Assembly: GCA_001513105.1 (NCBI GenBank)
Contig: LFSH01000082.1
Location: 138,545-194,312 of the forward strand
Length of the DNA stretch: 55,768 nucleotides
Direction: 5' to 3'
DNA from: Clostridiales bacterium DTU070
Lineage (GTDB): Bacteria; Bacillota; Clostridia; DSM-8532
Made by a program: the position numbers and the translations under genes
The notes under the pieces: generated by a model
Seen by the model: the letters and a program-made list of their open reading frames with translations, nothing else
What the model was told of the DNA's origin: nothing
Database searches by the model: none
Shown here: piece by piece, positions 1 to 7,699 of the stretch
Layout of the letters: each line of letters opens with the position of its first letter
Numbering within the stretch: position 1 is the first letter of the stretch

Positions 1-1857
1 GTCAGCCCATGTTGAAAACATCCTTAGGTAGTATTTTGTATTCGGAACCAAAAAGTCGGGGTAATCCTTATCATTTTCAAAATCTATCGCCTGTCCCGAA
101 TGATAATCATAGAACAGCCTTATCCGCCGGGACTCTCCCTTGTCATTGGTTTCTATTCCGCCAAGTTCGAAGTAGAGCTTTCCGGTTTCTTCATCTTCGA
201 TAATGCTTTCCCGCCCGAATACAGCCACACGCTTCTCGGTTACGGGCATATTTACCGTAATCTCCGGCTCGCCTACTTTTTTTGTCTCACTTTCCTTTAT
301 ATCGTCGGACAGGTATGTGTTCAGAAGAACATGAAAAGTCAGGTCACCGGCATTCTCGTCCATGTTATCCCAGAAGAGAGGCTTGTCAAAGTAAACCCTT
401 ATTTTTGTAAGCGGAAGCCTGACCTTTGTCTGCCCGACAGTGATATCCTGTTTACCCTGGTAAATGGGCTGAACCTCAATTTCCCTCGGAACCGGAGGTT
501 TCCCTGTATCATGATCCAGTTTGCTCAAATCAATAGCCAGCGACCCCAGCGGCGTACCCGAATCTCCGTCGGTAACAACTACCCTGTAATAATACTGGGG
601 ATGTTCTCCCTTTTCATTAAGCGGAACCTCAATAATTATGCTTCCCCAGCCGATACTGTCGGGAATGCTGGAATCAGGCATCTTTATTCCTCCGCTTAAT
701 GTGGAATGGCCTTCAAGGAAGTCCGAGGCCGCCCCTGCCTCCTGCACCTGGTAGTACAGGTTGGGGTAGTTCCTGTTCTTTATCTTTTTAATCCTTACTT
801 CCAGTTTATCAATATCAACTTTCGTAACTTCAAAATGCATGGGTGTAAAAATGGAATCAATATTGATATTCTGGAAGACTATGTCCTTGTTCACGACTGA
901 AAAGCCCTGACCCGGGCCATAGCCGTATACAAGTTTGGAAAAAAGAACCTGCTGATCCTTGCTCTCGTCCCAGAAGAATAAACGGATATCCACATTTGCA
1001 TACTCGGTTCCGGCTTTTATGCCGTCAGTCAGGTCAAGGACGCAGGAAACAAACCTGTCGGTACCGGTAACAGCACCGTTTTCCCCGAAGCCGGCAACGG
1101 TTTTCTCGGGTTCTGTTTCCACTATGACCATCCGGCCTTCATTATTGTATTTTGTACGGTAGTTCACCGGTGTCACCCTGTCGGTAATCTCGTTCATTCT
1201 TATGTGGAAATAGCAGAAATCAATGTTCTGTGTACTGTCGGGCTCCAGCATGTCATAATCTACCGCATCTCTCTGGGTAATCGGAACAATCTCCGTTCCG
1301 TTGAAAATTGTGGGTACCTTCCACTTCAGCGTTATTTGCGGTTCATGCCCGCTGATTATCCTTGTAACGGGTTCATTTGATGCCGGATCCTCCCTGTTTG
1401 TTTTATAATTATTGTCCAGGATGCCTCCCCTGTCATTGAAGGATGTCCCCTCAAAGGTTATGTCGGAAAGGAAATAGACCGTTTCTGCGCTGACCCATAT
1501 ATTGTACTTGTTCCTGAATGCAATGTAATCACCATACCGATCCCTGAACCTGAACGTGAGATCGTATATATGATCGGGAAGAAAGGTTAAACTTACCTTC
1601 CCGTCGGTAACATCACCCGATGTCTCTGACGTAAGTTCAACATAAGCTCCGTCCGGGTTATGCAGCTCCACGGTGACAACCTCGGTACCGTCGATGGGCG
1701 TCCATGTTATGTCCCATTTACCGGTATCCTGGTTATATGAAAATACCGGGCTGAAAACGTTGTTTGCAGCAAAGGAGGGCTGCACCGGAGGCAGAACCAA
1801 TCCGAACAAAATGATTACGCTGATCAGTACAGATATAAATCTGTTAAAGTTTTTCAC
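1..1857 (-). CDS. Secreted fibronectin-III-like surface protein (C-terminus beyond left edge)
   Basis: An open frame of 619 codons without a stop runs off the left edge, so the C-terminus is missing. The start is a GTG at 1857, followed by a basic N-region, a hydrophobic stretch (about residues 7-20) and a likely signal-peptidase site after the AFA-type end PSFAA; an exported protein is therefore expected. A G-rich ribosome site (GGGGTG) lies 8-10 bases upstream. The mature part is beta-strand rich. It begins with a fibronectin III-like segment (about residues 30-105, with DITWTPIDGTEVVTVEL), and a second such segment (about 155-230) starts near ITLKWKVPTIFNGTEIVPI. Later segments (about 300-400 and 400-520) also look like immunoglobulin-type modules. 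No catalytic motif is visible. It is divergent from the LysM-SH3-GH18 gene. A surface or envelope-associated role is inferred only; I do not recognise a named family. Confidence 0.75.
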   Translation of the reverse strand, partial: MKNFNRFISVLISVIILFGLVLPPVQPSFAANNVFSPVFSYNQDTGKWDITWTPIDGTEVVTVELHNPDGAYVELTSETSGDVTDGKVSLTFLPDHIYDLTFRFRDRYGDYIAFRNKYNIWVSAETVYFLSDITFEGTSFNDRGGILDNNYKTNREDPASNEPVTRIISGHEPQITLKWKVPTIFNGTEIVPITQRDAVDYDMLEPDSTQNIDFCYFHIRMNEITDRVTPVNYRTKYNNEGRMVIVETEPEKTVAGFGENGAVTGTDRFVSCVLDLTDGIKAGTEYANVDIRLFFWDESKDQQVLFSKLVYGYGPGQGFSVVNKDIVFQNINIDSIFTPMHFEVTKVDIDKLEVRIKKIKNRNYPNLYYQVQEAGAASDFLEGHSTLSGGIKMPDSSIPDSIGWGSIIIEVPLNEKGEHPQYYYRVVVTDGDSGTPLGSLAIDLSKLDHDTGKPPVPREIEVQPIYQGKQDITVGQTKVRLPLTKIRVYFDKPLFWDNMDENAGDLTFHVLLNTYLSDDIKESETKKVGEPEITVNMPVTEKRVAVFGRESIIEDEETGKLYFELGGIETNDKGESRRIRLFYDYHSGQAIDFENDKDYPDFLVPNTKYYLRMFSTWAD

Positions 1858-2014
1858 AAACTACACCCCGCAAATATTACAAAATGGAATAATCTTTCAC
1901 GCAAACCTTTTGCGGTATTCCGCCGATCAATATACTTTCTGAAAACGGATATACCTCAATATTTATATCGTCACACAATCCCTTTATTTTTATCTGAATA
2001 GCAAACAAATCATC

Positions 2015-2041
2015 ACCCATCAGGAATTTTAACATATACTG
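2015..2041 (+). promoter_or_regulatory. Candidate mother-cell (sigma-E/K-type) promoter of the GH18 gene
   Basis: ACC (2015-2017), a 15-base spacer and CATATACTG (2033-2041) resemble the sigma-K pattern AC-N16-CATANNNTA, with G in place of the last A. It sits 34 bases upstream of the chosen ATG. The same arrangement occurs upstream of tgl and of the gene at 33682-34611. Inference from motif only. Confidence 0.4.
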
Positions 2042-2074
2042 GTTAGTAAAGAATTCAGCAAATAGGTGTTTTGT

Positions 2075-3601
2075 ATGTGGTATACCGTTGTTGCCGGCGA
2101 CAGTCTTTACCAGATAGCCCGGCGCTTTGGAACAACCATCGAAACTCTTCAGCAGGCCAACAATCTTGAAAGTACAGAACTTGGAATCGGGCAGGTTCTT
2201 TATATTCCTCCCGTTCCGGGAAGAGTGTTCCAGTACACGGTTCAGCCCGGCGATTCGCTGTACAGCCTCTCCCGCCTTTTAGGCACAACCATTCCGAGCC
2301 TTATCGAGCTGAATGGTATTGAAAACAGCCTGATCTATGCAGGTCAAAGAATTTTAATACCCTTTTACACCGAAGTGATCGTCAATGTATCCATGGCGAA
2401 CGTCAGAAGCGGCCCCGGCACGAACTATGCACCGGTTGTTGTAATGCAGCAGGGTGCGCGTCTTCCTGTAGTGGGATACAGAAACGGCTGGTACCAGGTG
2501 GGGCTTTTCAATGGCACGACAGGCTGGATTTCAGAAAACATAGTAATACTGAACGCGCACGACAGCAGCATGCCTGTCCAGCCTGTAATCGGCTTTTACA
2601 CCCTTGCCGAAGGTCCGGGACTGCCGGGTTCGTATGCATCATTTGCCGACAATGTATCACAGCTTTCCAGCGTAGGCCTTTTCTTTTACCAGATCAGCAG
2701 GGATGACCCGACCCGGATTGATAAGTTCTTCCAGTTTACAGATCAGGATATACAGGTAATTGTGGCAATAGCCCACAGGAACAATATCAAGGTTCTTCCC
2801 GTTGTTCACAACCTTCTTTACCGGCCCGGCGGAACGGCACTGGCAAGGGAACTCGTACGCCGCCTTGTTTCTTCGCCGCAGAACCGCAGGGCATTTGCAC
2901 AGAACCTTGTTTCGCTGATTGAACGGTATAATTTTGACGGTGTCAACATCGACATAGAGGATGCGTACACCGAAGACAGCGTAAACCTTGCGCAGCTTTA
3001 TACCGACATCGCCGCGGAGTTAAGACCGCGCGGCTATTATTTCTCGGCCTCGGTGCCGTCAAGAATAAGTGACGAACCTTTCAATCCTTTTTCCGACCCC
3101 TTTGATTATGCGGTAATAGGGGAAGCAGTGGATGAGTTTATAGTGATGCTGTACAACGAGTACGGCTGGCCGGGCAGCCCTCCGGGCCCGCCTGTTTCGG
3201 TTCCGTGGATGAGAAGGGTCCTGGACTATACCAAGACCAAAATGCCGTGGTACAAAATTGCCGCTGCCGTGTCGGTATTCGGCTTTGACTTCAACTTAGC
3301 GACGAACAGAAGCTCTTACGTTTCCTTTGACAGGGCAGTTCAGCTTGCAAACCGGTACGGTGCCGCTATTCAGTTCGATATGCGCATGCAAACGCCCTGG
3401 TTTGCCTATACCGATGCCCAGGGCCAGCAGCACCAGGTCTGGTTTGAAAATGCCGACAGCATCCGCGCCAAGGTAATGACGGCATGGAACATGGGCATTA
3501 ACGGGATTGCGCTCTGGCGCCTTGGAATGGAAGATCCGGCTATATGGGATATGCTTGCAAATGAGACCGTGGTAAAGAAAATAATTGAGAATTACAGGTA
3601 A
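2075..3601 (+). CDS. LysM-LysM-SH3-GH18 spore-type glycoside hydrolase (YaaH/SleL-like)
   Basis: Two LysM peptidoglycan-binding modules (about residues 2-46 and 52-97) are followed by a bacterial SH3 module (about 104-160, NVRSGPGTNYAPV) and a GH18 barrel (about 170-505). The GH18 signature reads FDGVNIDIED: the catalytic Glu (about residue 295) is kept, and the usual second Asp of DxxDxDxE is Asn, as in YaaH-type spore proteins. Domain order and length fit Bacillus YaaH/SleL, cortex-fragment N-acetylglucosaminidases of the spore, but with an inserted SH3 domain. No signal peptide is present, which also fits a protein assembled onto the spore from the mother cell. ATG 2075 is preferred over the in-frame GTG 2066 because AGGTG (2064-2068) stands six bases before it. 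A role in germination or cortex remodelling is inferred. Confidence 0.85.
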   Translation: MWYTVVAGDSLYQIARRFGTTIETLQQANNLESTELGIGQVLYIPPVPGRVFQYTVQPGDSLYSLSRLLGTTIPSLIELNGIENSLIYAGQRILIPFYTEVIVNVSMANVRSGPGTNYAPVVVMQQGARLPVVGYRNGWYQVGLFNGTTGWISENIVILNAHDSSMPVQPVIGFYTLAEGPGLPGSYASFADNVSQLSSVGLFFYQISRDDPTRIDKFFQFTDQDIQVIVAIAHRNNIKVLPVVHNLLYRPGGTALARELVRRLVSSPQNRRAFAQNLVSLIERYNFDGVNIDIEDAYTEDSVNLAQLYTDIAAELRPRGYYFSASVPSRISDEPFNPFSDPFDYAVIGEAVDEFIVMLYNEYGWPGSPPGPPVSVPWMRRVLDYTKTKMPWYKIAAAVSVFGFDFNLATNRSSYVSFDRAVQLANRYGAAIQFDMRMQTPWFAYTDAQGQQHQVWFENADSIRAKVMTAWNMGINGIALWRLGMEDPAIWDMLANETVVKKIIENYR

Positions 3602-3602
3602 T

Positions 3603-3624
3603 GACCGCACCTTCAGCGGTCTTT
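3603..3624 (+). terminator. Short hairpin terminator after the GH18 gene
   Basis: GACCGC (3603-3608) pairs with GCGGTC (3616-3621) across a 7-base loop and is followed by TTTC. It begins two bases after the stop codon. The U-run is short, so termination may be weak. Confidence 0.5.
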
Positions 3625-3785
3625 CCTGTTCCCTGCCCCGATTGGTTAGCATTACAGGATTTCTTTCTTGTAAAGGCATATCAAAAGTTTCAAATCCCCT
3701 TCCATGCAGTCCCCGGAACAAATCCTTAAGGTTTTTGCTGCAAAAAAGAACTTGCCGGTTCATATACAGTTCAGTATTCTTTTTA

Positions 3786-3794
3786 TGATATAAT
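3786..3794 (+). promoter_or_regulatory. Extended -10 promoter of the dnaD-like gene
   Basis: TGATATAAT is a perfect extended -10 element (TGnTATAAT) 42 bases upstream of the chosen ATG. The -35 region (TACAGT, 3765-3770, 18-base spacer) is poor, as is usual for extended -10 promoters. Confidence 0.6.
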
Positions 3795-3836
3795 AAAACT
3801 GGACTGTGATTAATAATGATTGAACGGAGAATGGGC

Positions 3837-4811
3837 ATGGAATTCCAACTTTCGAGGGATATGCTGTTTTCAGACACACCCGTTCCGGATGTGTTCATAT
3901 ACGATATAATGCCGTCGCTGCCTTCGGACTGTGTAAAAGTATACATATTCGGGCTTTACATGTGCAAATGCAATAAAAGCATTACACTGGACGATTTTGC
4001 AAAAAAGCTCGGCATGTCAAGGGACGCGTTAAATGCCGCCCTTGTTCTTCTTGAAAATGAAGAACTGCTTGTACGCACCCACACCGGTATTACCTTTACC
4101 AATGTAAAGGACAGGCTGTTAAACAGCCTGTACCGCAAAAAAGAAGAATCCACGCCCGACGAGGTACTGTCGAATACCCGGCATAACCAGCGCAGGGCGC
4201 AGTGTATACAGTCAATGAACCAGATGTTCTTCCAGGGCAGTATGCCCAGTGCGTGGTATACATTTATCGACGGTCTGTTCAGCCAGTATAATTTCGACGA
4301 AGATGTCATGATTTCCTTGTTTCAGTATTGCTATAACAAAAATGCACTGAACAGGAAATACATAGGCCAGGTTGCAGCAAGCTGGTCCAGGCGGAACATC
4401 ACGACCCATATCGAACTGGAGAAATTCATGGAGGTTTTCCAGAAAACCCGTGACATTGGCTACCAGATAGCCAAGGTATTGCGCCTGCACAGGAGTCTTA
4501 CGGTTTACGAGGAGGAGTTTGTTGATATATGGGTCAACCAGTACGGATACGATATGGATATAATTGAGCTGGCCCTGAGAAAAACCTCGGGCAAATCAAA
4601 CCTGAATTTCAGGTATATACATAAAATACTTACAGACTGGTACAATGAAGGCCTTAAAACAAAAGAGGCAGTTATTGCCCGCCTGTCAAGGAAGGAGACA
4701 ACACCGAAGGACGAAGCCGCTGCTGCAAAAGTACCGCAGAAAAACAACTTCAGGCAGAGGGAATACAGTAATGACTTTTATGAAAAAATCAAGAATTCCA
4801 CCTTTAAATAA
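3837..4811 (+). CDS. DnaD-domain replication/primosome protein
   Basis: The N-terminal part (about residues 10-95) is a winged-helix, DnaD-N-type segment with a helix-turn-helix look (TLDDFAKKLGMSRDALNAAL). The C-terminal half holds two DnaD/DnaB2-like helical repeats (about 135-200 and 210-275, ending in LNFRYIHKILTDWYNEGLKT, the typical YxxxIL..W motif). The tail is charged and low-complexity, often DNA-binding in DnaD. DnaD-family proteins help load the replicative helicase with DnaI/DnaC, and the next gene is exactly such an AAA+ loader 50 bases downstream, so they probably form one operon. GGAGA at 3826-3830, six bases before ATG 3837, favours this start over the in-frame ATGs at 3816 and 3831. 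Confidence 0.85.
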   Translation: MEFQLSRDMLFSDTPVPDVFIYDIMPSLPSDCVKVYIFGLYMCKCNKSITLDDFAKKLGMSRDALNAALVLLENEELLVRTHTGITFTNVKDRLLNSLYRKKEESTPDEVLSNTRHNQRRAQCIQSMNQMFFQGSMPSAWYTFIDGLFSQYNFDEDVMISLFQYCYNKNALNRKYIGQVAASWSRRNITTHIELEKFMEVFQKTRDIGYQIAKVLRLHRSLTVYEEEFVDIWVNQYGYDMDIIELALRKTSGKSNLNFRYIHKILTDWYNEGLKTKEAVIARLSRKETTPKDEAAAAKVPQKNNFRQREYSNDFYEKIKNSTFK

Positions 4812-4861
4812 CCGATTGCGATGTCTCTTTTGCCCAGTTCAAATCTATCAGGAGGAGTACG

Positions 4862-5890
4862 ATGAATACCAGCTGGCATGAATTGAAGCGAGAGTTTTAT
4901 AAACGCCGGGACAATGCAATACTCTCCCGGGATCAAAGGAAAGAAGAAGTATACCGGAAAGTGCCTGAAATCAAAGTGCTTGATCAGCAGATAACAGAGC
5001 TTGGCCTGTCGTATACCCGCGAAGCCATAAAACAGCAGCTGGCGCCGGACAGTGCAGGCTTTTTCGAAGAAAAAATCAGCAGACTGATTGAAAGAAAGAA
5101 AAAACTTCTTGTAGATAACGGGTTTCCCGCCGACTATCTTGAGGTTGAATATACATGCAAAAACTGTAATGACACGGGTTTTGTCCTTGATAAGGACGGA
5201 ATACCGGGCACAACGCCATGCCACTGCTATCGTCAGCTCCTTGTTGAAAGGTTTTACGATATCTCGAACCTGAACAGTGACGGTCAGACAGGCTTTGAGT
5301 TTTTTAATGAGAATTATTACCCCGATTCGCCTGCTGAAGGAGCCGGAACTGATGTTTCCCCAAGAACCCAGGCCATAAGGGTAAAGGAAAAATGCATTGA
5401 TTTTGTAAACAATTTTGAGGATAAGGATTGTCCCAATCTTTTCTTTACCGGGCCGACCGGCGTGGGAAAAACATTCCTGTCCAAATGCATCGCACTGGAA
5501 ATCCTGAAAAAGGGGCATACCGTTCTGTACTTACCCGCCCCCGCGATGTTTGACATCATCTACAGGAGCAAGTACCAGTCTGACAGCATTATGCAGGACA
5601 ATTCCCACCAGGATATTCTTAACACCGAGCTTCTGATCATAGATGACCTGGGTACCGAATCGCCGAGTGCGGCAAAATACACAGAGCTGTTAACCCTTTT
5701 AAACTACAGGAGCGCAAGAAATATTTCAACTCCCTGTAAAACCATTCTGTCCACGAACCTTGAACCAAAGGACCTGCATAAGATGTATTCCGAACGCGTT
5801 GTGTCGCGCATTCTCGGCGAATACGACATCCTGTATCTTTTCGGCGATGACATAAGACTGGTTAAAAGATTTATGAAGGACGGATTTTAA
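4862..5890 (+). CDS. dnaC: DnaC/DnaI-type AAA+ helicase loader
   Basis: A 342-residue protein with a helical N-terminal region, a four-cysteine cluster (CxxC near residue 98 and CHC near 119-121, zinc-binding type seen in DnaI), a Walker A motif GPTGVGKT (about residues 196-203), a Walker B motif LLIIDDLG (about 257-264) and the downstream sensor region with TNLEPKDL. These are the marks of the ATPase that loads the replicative DnaB helicase during primosome assembly or restart. AGGAGG (4850-4855) lies six bases before the ATG. It follows the DnaD-like gene, which supports a joint role. IstB-type transposition helpers share the fold, but no transposase is nearby and the N-terminal cysteine cluster favours a replication loader. 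Confidence 0.88.
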   Translation: MNTSWHELKREFYKRRDNAILSRDQRKEEVYRKVPEIKVLDQQITELGLSYTREAIKQQLAPDSAGFFEEKISRLIERKKKLLVDNGFPADYLEVEYTCKNCNDTGFVLDKDGIPGTTPCHCYRQLLVERFYDISNLNSDGQTGFEFFNENYYPDSPAEGAGTDVSPRTQAIRVKEKCIDFVNNFEDKDCPNLFFTGPTGVGKTFLSKCIALEILKKGHTVLYLPAPAMFDIIYRSKYQSDSIMQDNSHQDILNTELLIIDDLGTESPSAAKYTELLTLLNYRSARNISTPCKTILSTNLEPKDLHKMYSERVVSRILGEYDILYLFGDDIRLVKRFMKDGF

Positions 5891-5921
5891 CGGTTCTTTC
5901 GACAGGACATGTTCAGAAACA

Positions 5922-5954
5922 AATGTTAACCTGAATTTGATTTAGGTTGACATT
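5922..5954 (+). promoter_or_regulatory. BirA-type operator upstream of bioY
   Basis: AATGTTAACCT (5922-5932) and AGGTTGACATT (5944-5954) are inverted repeats with one mismatch, separated by 11 bases. They match the GTTAACC..GGTTAAC half-sites of biotin repressor (BirA) operators in Firmicutes. The right half contains the -35 box of the bioY promoter, so bound repressor would block RNA polymerase. No birA gene lies in the window. Confidence 0.75.
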
Positions 5955-5975
5955 ATGCCTGTTGTATTGTATCAT
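5947..5975 (+). promoter_or_regulatory. Housekeeping promoter of bioY
   Basis: TTGACA (5947-5952), an exact 17-base spacer and TATCAT (5970-5975) give a near-consensus vegetative promoter 54 bases upstream of the bioY start. Confidence 0.8.
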
Positions 5976-6028
5976 CATTTAAGGCAGTATTTTGCTTCAA
6001 TAATAAAGAGTTTACCGCGGGGTGAAAA

Positions 6029-6592
6029 ATGATGATACAAAAATCCGGCATAAAAAGCATGATTCTTATTGCCCTTTTTACTGCTCTTATCATAGTCGGG
6101 GCATTTATAAAAATCCCTAATCCCTTTTTCCCCGTACCGTTCACATTGCAGGGTGTTTTCTGCGCCCTGGCAGGGCTTGTGCTGGGCTCAAAACGCGGTG
6201 CCTGTGCAGTCGGTCTTTATATTGTAATGGGGCTTTCGGGCTTACCGGTTTTCACCCTTCCTTCGGGTCCCCAGTATATTTTCCAGCCCACTTTCGGGTT
6301 TCTGCTCGGCTTCGTTGCTACAGCCTATATCATCGGAAAGGTTTCGGAGCCGGAAGGCTCATTTACCCCGGCCAAAGCCTTCGCCGCATCTTACCTGGGT
6401 CTTTTTGTCCAGTATGTAATCGGAATCCTGCACATGTATGCAATATACAATTTTTATAACAACCGCCCGACAGGGTTTTGGGCTCTTGTTTCAGGTATGG
6501 CCCTTTACTTTCTTAAAGACTTGATACTGTTTTCTTTTGTAGCTTCGGTATCCCCGGTAATAAAAAGAAGGCTTGCCGCCTTCAGTTCATAA
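6029..6592 (+). CDS. bioY: Biotin transporter BioY (ECF S-component)
   Basis: A 187-residue membrane protein with about six hydrophobic segments. It shows the BioY hallmarks: an N-terminal FFPVPFTLQ segment followed by LAGLVLGSKRGACAVGLY, then GLPVF with FTLPSGPQYIFQPTFGFLLGF split over the next loop. BioY is the substrate-binding subunit of the energy-coupling-factor biotin importer. The shared EcfA/A'/T module is not in the window, so it must be elsewhere or BioY acts alone. GGGGTGA (6018-6024) serves ATG 6029 or the adjacent ATG 6032. The BirA-type operator over its promoter strongly supports biotin as substrate and predicts repression when biotin is plentiful. Confidence 0.93.
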   Translation: MMIQKSGIKSMILIALFTALIIVGAFIKIPNPFFPVPFTLQGVFCALAGLVLGSKRGACAVGLYIVMGLSGLPVFTLPSGPQYIFQPTFGFLLGFVATAYIIGKVSEPEGSFTPAKAFAASYLGLFVQYVIGILHMYAIYNFYNNRPTGFWALVSGMALYFLKDLILFSFVASVSPVIKRRLAAFSS

Positions 6593-6654
6593 GAAAAACC
6601 GATCATCCGGATTTATGCCCGTTAACGGTATTTGGGGACAACATGCATATGCTG

Positions 6655-7398
6655 TCACGGTAATCCTGCTATAAAGAAACAGCGCAGTGTTTTTCCTGAA
6701 GGAGGTTTCCGGGTATATTCCTCAAGTACCTCCACCGGTTTCAGCCCCGATTCACCAAGTGCGGCTTTTACTTCTTCGATACGCCAGGCTTTTTGCTTCT
6801 GCTCCTCTTCTATTTTTTTATACAACTGTCCCGATTCCTTTACAAAAAAGGTCAGATCAAAGGAGCAAATCCTGTCGTCGGGATTATACCCACTCTGCCA
6901 TATATACGAAATCTCATCGCCGATCTCGTAAAAAACGTTGTCGCCAAGGACGTTTTCATACTTGTACGGGGTATTCATGTCAAAAACAAACAGCCCGCCC
7001 GGGTTCAGGTAATTCTTCACAAGCCTGAAAACAGATTTCAAATCGCTGAAATCGGTTATATAATTAAGGCTGTCCATTGTACAGACAACAGCGTCAACCG
7101 TTCCATACAGCTCGAAGTTTCTCATATCCTGGCACACCCAAAGCGGAGAAACCCCGAGCTCCGCGGATTTCTCCAGCGCACAGTTAAGCATGTCCGGGGA
7201 TATATCAACGCCGATCATATCATAGCCCCGTTTTGCAAACTCTACGGTCAGGCTGCCCGTTCCGCATGCCAGATCAAGCAGAAGTCCGGGTTTTTTTGAT
7301 CCATACTCCAAAAACAGGGCTTCAATATAATCAGCCAATTTTGAATAATCCATGTCCCTCATCAGTCGATCATAAACATAGGCAAAATCGCAGTACAT
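6655..7398 (-). CDS. Class I SAM-dependent methyltransferase
   Basis: A 247-residue Rossmann-type methyltransferase. Motif I is LLDLACGTGSLT (about residues 40-51), the acidic loop after strand 2 is IGVDISPDML (about 62-71), and motif IV is DAVVCTMDSLNYI. Length and the N-terminal YDRLMRDMDY resemble the YqeM-like and Methyltransf_25/11 small-molecule methyltransferases common in clostridia. The substrate cannot be told from sequence. GGGGGTC stands just upstream of the ATG. The gene is convergent with bioY and follows the SASP gene on the same strand, but a terminator separates those two. Confidence 0.85.
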   Translation of the reverse strand: MYCDFAYVYDRLMRDMDYSKLADYIEALFLEYGSKKPGLLLDLACGTGSLTVEFAKRGYDMIGVDISPDMLNCALEKSAELGVSPLWVCQDMRNFELYGTVDAVVCTMDSLNYITDFSDLKSVFRLVKNYLNPGGLFVFDMNTPYKYENVLGDNVFYEIGDEISYIWQSGYNPDDRICSFDLTFFVKESGQLYKKIEEEQKQKAWRIEEVKAALGESGLKPVEVLEEYTRKPPSGKTLRCFFIAGLP

Positions 7399-7417
7399 AC
7401 AGACCCCCGTGCATGAT

Positions 7418-7448
7418 AAAATTAAAGATGAGCTCGGCCCATCTTTAA
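7418..7448 (-). terminator. Intrinsic terminator of the SASP gene
   Basis: On the minus strand TTAAAGATG (7440-7448) pairs with CATCTTTAA (7422-7430) around a 9-base GC-rich loop, followed by a T-rich stretch. It lies 17 bases after the SASP stop. Confidence 0.7.
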
Positions 7449-7464
7449 AAGTTCCTTTTAAGGC

Positions 7465-7617
7465 TTAACCTGATTTCCTTCTTTTTGACAGCAAACCGCC
7501 TATTCTTCCTGTTTCTTTTGCACTAAGACTTTTCCAGCCTTCCTTCTGCACTTTTTCCAAAAGACCCAGTTCCTTCGCGATTTCCAGCTTCAGCTTCTCA
7601 TTCTTTTTCGATGCCAT
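7465..7617 (-). CDS. Small acid-soluble spore protein, alpha/beta type (SspF-like)
   Basis: A 50-residue protein. The core KLEIAKELGLLEKVQKEGW and the second motif LSAKETGRIGG match the conserved alpha/beta SASP helices; the GlyGly and basic C-terminus (LLSKRRKSG) fit the short clostridial SspF-like branch. These proteins coat spore DNA in the forespore core and protect it from UV and heat; the Glu-rich first helix may carry the germination protease site. GAGGTGG stands six bases before the ATG. A sigma-G-like promoter precedes it and a terminator follows, so it is a single-gene unit. Confidence 0.88.
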   Translation of the reverse strand: MASKKNEKLKLEIAKELGLLEKVQKEGWKSLSAKETGRIGGLLSKRRKSG

Positions 7618-7636
7618 TTATAACCACCTCGTTTAG

Positions 7637-7667
7637 TATTATACCCCTGCGAGGCGGTGCGTATTCA
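7637..7667 (-). promoter_or_regulatory. Candidate forespore (sigma-G/F-type) promoter of the SASP gene
   Basis: Read on the minus strand: TGAATA (7662-7667), an 18-base spacer and TATAATA (7637-7643). The first box is the sigma-G -35 form; the second fits the -10 pattern nATnnTA. The distance to the SASP ATG is about 20 bases. Confidence 0.5.
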
Positions 7668-7699
7668 ACAGTATAAAAATATGACGGGCGGGAAACAGG

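Noticed and set aside
100..1942. Several plus-strand open frames in the first 2 kb (for example 100-699)
   Set aside because: They are shadows of the long minus-strand frame 1-1857, which has a signal peptide and coherent domains; the plus frames have no ribosome site and no family character.
4862..5890. IstB-type transposition helper
   Set aside because: No transposase or inverted repeats are nearby, and the cysteine cluster and DnaD-like neighbour fit a replication helicase loader.
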